Below the pieces are notes generated by a model. The model saw only the letters and a list, made by a program, of their open reading frames with translations. It did no database searches and was not told the origin of the DNA. From an uncultured Phycisphaerales bacterium (GTDB lineage Bacteria; Planctomycetota; Phycisphaerae; Phycisphaerales; UBA1924): DNA of 6,488 nucleotides. Both the position numbers and the translations under genes were made by a program. The stretch spans positions 1-6,488 of the forward strand of contig CALFMQ010000051.1 in assembly GCA_937879825.1 (NCBI GenBank), read 5' to 3'. The stretch's first letter is position 1, and every line of letters begins with the position of its first letter. Positions 4,725 to 6,488 of this stretch are shown here, in pieces.

Positions 4725-6007
4725 TCGCGCGGCGTGGCGCGATCTACGAGGATGATCGGGCGGGCGAGCAGCGCGCTATCACGGATGGGCCCGAAGCGTC
4801 CGGGCTCGAGCGCAATCGTGAGGCGCTTGCCCGATGCGTCGATATTGATCGCGTGGACGGGCTCGTCCTTCCACAGGTGTGCGCGGGTGAGTTCGCGCCC
4901 GTCGATCGAGATCACCAGTTCGCAATCCCCCCACTGCCCCGCGTCGTCGCCCAGCATCGCGCTCATCGCCAATCGGCGTGCGCCCGGGGGCAGGTCATAG
5001 ACAATCTTCATGGGGCCTGGCATGCGGACATCCATCGCGCCCAGCGCGGGCGCGCCGGATGTGAGGGTGTCCTCGATATTCGGCACGTGTTGGATGGGCT
5101 CGGCGGTGCGCCGCCCGCCGACGGGCGACTGCTCGATGGGCACCAGCATCGACAGCGGCACCAGGCGCTCGACGCCGAGCGCCAGAGCGCGGAGCGAAGA
5201 GGACTCGTACTCGCCCGAATGGCCATCGGGCAGCGCGACGGTGACGACGCCCGCCTCGGTGAGCGCGAAGCGGTCGATGAGCGCGACGGTGCCGTCTTCG
5301 AGCCAGACCATGTCGCCCGCGCGGGACCGGCGTGGGTTGGAGAGAATGGCTGCCGACACGCGAGCGGGCTCGATGGTGAGCACTTGGCCGTCCACCTCGA
5401 TCTCGACAGGATCGCCGAGCCCGACGACGAAGCCGCGGAGGCGGTCGCCGTTGGTGAGCACGAGGACGTCGTCGAGCGGCGCGGCCGACGCCTCGGGCAT
5501 GCGCCGGGCTTCTTCCATATCGCGGAAGGCGGCGGCGACATCATCGAGGGGGAATATGAGCGTGCCGAAGGTCGGGTGGGTCCAGACGATCGCGTCGTCC
5601 TGGCCGGCGGTGGTCGAGAACGCCCCGGGGAATCGCTGGCCGTCGACGGTCTCGAGCACGCCCGCGGGTGTGGCGCGGAGACGGCGGAGGATGCGCTCGA
5701 CGCCGGAGGTGTCGTCGGAGTCCGGCGGCGGTGCGGCGCCGATGCCGTCGGCGGCGCGGACGGGCGCACGGGTGATGAGCAGCGCCGTGAGGTCGCTCAG
5801 GGCGCGCGAGACGCGCCGCCCGGCTTCATCGATCAGCACGACACCCCGGTCCGAGATGGAGATGATCGATCCGGAGACGCCGATGAGCCCGTCATCGATC
5901 ATCATCGCGGACTCACCGCCCCGCTCGGCGGGTGCGGGCGCACCGTCCTGCGCGGCGACGGTTGTCGCCAGACCACAGACCAGAGCCAGCGGGAGGGTGT
6001 GTCTCAC
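4721..6007 (-). CDS. Secreted protein with repeated Lsm-like beta modules and C-terminal NPCBM-like domain
   Basis: 428 residues. A signal peptide (MRHTLPLALVCGLATTVAAQ) is probably cut after A18-A19, so the mature protein is extracytoplasmic. I see about four short beta-rich modules: residues 39-80, 115-163, 180-224 and 231-277. The second and third carry the clearest pattern, hydrophobic-x-DG-x-hydrophobic-x-G, as in LTNGDRLRGFV; they resemble Lsm/SH3-type barrels. Residues about 333-421 look like an NPCBM/NEW2 carbohydrate-binding-type domain: LPPGARRLAMSAMLGDD, then VISIDGREL, then a final strand with RLTIALE. No catalytic motif is seen, so a binding or scaffold role in the envelope is the best inference. 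The GTG start overlaps the upstream stop (GTGA) and has no Shine-Dalgarno, which suggests translational coupling to the toroid-repeat gene. The stop (TAG read from CTA at 4721-4723) interlocks with the FKBP stop. Confidence 0.8.
   Translation of the reverse strand: MRHTLPLALVCGLATTVAAQDGAPAPAERGGESAMMIDDGLIGVSGSIISISDRGVVLIDEAGRRVSRALSDLTALLITRAPVRAADGIGAAPPPDSDDTSGVERILRRLRATPAGVLETVDGQRFPGAFSTTAGQDDAIVWTHPTFGTLIFPLDDVAAAFRDMEEARRMPEASAAPLDDVLVLTNGDRLRGFVVGLGDPVEIEVDGQVLTIEPARVSAAILSNPRRSRAGDMVWLEDGTVALIDRFALTEAGVVTVALPDGHSGEYESSSLRALALGVERLVPLSMLVPIEQSPVGGRRTAEPIQHVPNIEDTLTSGAPALGAMDVRMPGPMKIVYDLPPGARRLAMSAMLGDDAGQWGDCELVISIDGRELTRAHLWKDEPVHAINIDASGKRLTIALEPGRFGPIRDSALLARPIILVDRATPRD
4725..4742 (+). 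terminator. Short GC hairpin just after the FKBP stop codon
   Basis: TCGCGC (4725-4730) and GCGCGA (4737-4742) are reverse complements around a 6-nt loop GGCGTG. The hairpin starts one base after the FKBP TAG. It has no T tract, and on the other strand it is the coding sequence of the last codons of the convergent gene. It is a plausible weak terminator or 3'-end stabiliser, or simply chance in GC-rich DNA. Confidence 0.25.
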
Positions 6008-6488
6008 TTCTGGAAAATCGGCAAATAACGCTTGGGCATTTGCAGCACGATGAGCGCCATGGCGGTCCCATATTCCTGGCCGGCGTTAGGATCGTCCCAA
6101 CTCCCCTCATCGCGCTGTCGTTCGATCATCTCGTCGCGGACGGAGGGCCACCATTGCCCCCATTCATCGCCTCCGGCGAGGTACATCGCCTGGGCCGCGT
6201 AGTAGTGGCCGTAGAAGTAATGCGCTGAGATCGCACGCCCGCCCTCATTGCGCTGCGATTTGAGGTAGCGCACGCCGCGGTCGATGGCTTCGTCCTCGTA
6301 GACGCCTGCGTAGAAGAGGCTCGCGACCCCGGCGGCGCTACGGGGGAAGGCGCTCTGCCCGCGCATGGACTGATACCGGAATCCGCCGTCGTCGTTCTGG
6401 CACAGGCGGACATACTCGACGGCGCGGTCGATGGTCTCGACGGGCACCTCGATGCCCGCGTTGCGGGCGCTGCGCAGCGCCATGATCT
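6004..6488 (-). CDS. Prenyltransferase/squalene-cyclase-repeat protein (alpha-alpha toroid), 5' partial
   Basis: The frame is open to the window edge, so the true start lies beyond 6488; the ATG at 6483-6481 is internal. About 160 C-terminal residues are visible. They contain at least two QW-like repeats: CQNDDGGFRYQ near the start of the visible part and RQRDEGSWDDP near the end, the latter followed by YGTAMALIVLQMP. Helical segments between (GVASLFYAGVYEDEAIDRGVRYL, shown here in outline, and HYFYGHYYAAQAMYLAGG) fit an alpha-alpha toroid. The family includes squalene-hopene cyclases, protein prenyltransferases and many planctomycete proteins of unknown role. The DxDD catalytic motif of squalene-hopene cyclase is not in the visible part, but it would lie upstream, so enzyme activity cannot be judged. 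The stop TGA overlaps the GTG of the 428-aa gene, so the two are almost surely one operon. Confidence 0.82.
   Translation of the reverse strand, partial: IMALRSARNAGIEVPVETIDRAVEYVRLCQNDDGGFRYQSMRGQSAFPRSAAGVASLFYAGVYEDEAIDRGVRYLKSQRNEGGRAISAHYFYGHYYAAQAMYLAGGDEWGQWWPSVRDEMIERQRDEGSWDDPNAGQEYGTAMALIVLQMPKRYLPIFQK

Noticed and set aside
4853..6028. Plus-strand open frame (391 codons) opposite the 428-aa gene
   Set aside because: The minus-strand reading has a signal peptide, repeated modules and an NPCBM-like domain. The plus-strand reading is Arg/Gly/Asp/His-rich with no recognisable feature.

Overview
The window is about two-thirds G+C. It encodes a cysteinyl-tRNA synthetase, a thymidylate kinase and several secreted proteins whose architectures recall Planctomycetota, most likely the class Phycisphaerae. 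Two signs favour this: the C-terminal CPxC-x-YDL-x-GLP...CPEC tail of the first gene, and the prenyltransferase/squalene-cyclase-repeat gene coupled to an NPCBM-like protein. Several genes start with GTG and Shine-Dalgarno sites are scarce, which also fits. The taxonomic call is recognition from memory, not a search.

Plus strand, positions 1-4724. The window opens with the 3' end of a small membrane protein with a zinc-ribbon tail. A perfect 23-bp inverted repeat follows, each arm of which can fold into its own GNRA-capped hairpin. Next come cysS (537 aa, enlarged), a secreted ClpP/NfeD-like serine-protease-fold protein that begins with an Lsm-like beta module, tmk, an 80-residue unknown protein overlapping tmk by 4 nt (GTGA), and a short FKBP-type lipoprotein with altered active-site positions. 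A -10-like hexamer lies 6-7 nt before the cysS, tmk and FKBP start codons, which suggests leaderless transcripts. Only the protease-like gene has a good Shine-Dalgarno site.

Minus strand, positions 6488-4721. A truncated prenyltransferase/squalene-cyclase-repeat (alpha-alpha toroid) protein is followed, with a GTGA overlap, by a 428-aa secreted protein with about four tandem Lsm-like beta modules and a C-terminal NPCBM-like domain. This pair is convergent with the FKBP gene, and the two stop codons interlock in one CTAG palindrome at 4721-4724.

The plus-strand genes combine housekeeping (aminoacylation, dTTP synthesis) with envelope proteins. The minus-strand pair looks like a lineage-specific envelope module. 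There are no mobile elements, CRISPR arrays, tRNAs or rRNAs, and no gene-free stretch over 300 bases. I see no complete, clearly novel system. The points most worth following up are the hairpin repeat, the leaderless-start pattern, the recurring beta module and the coupled minus-strand pair.
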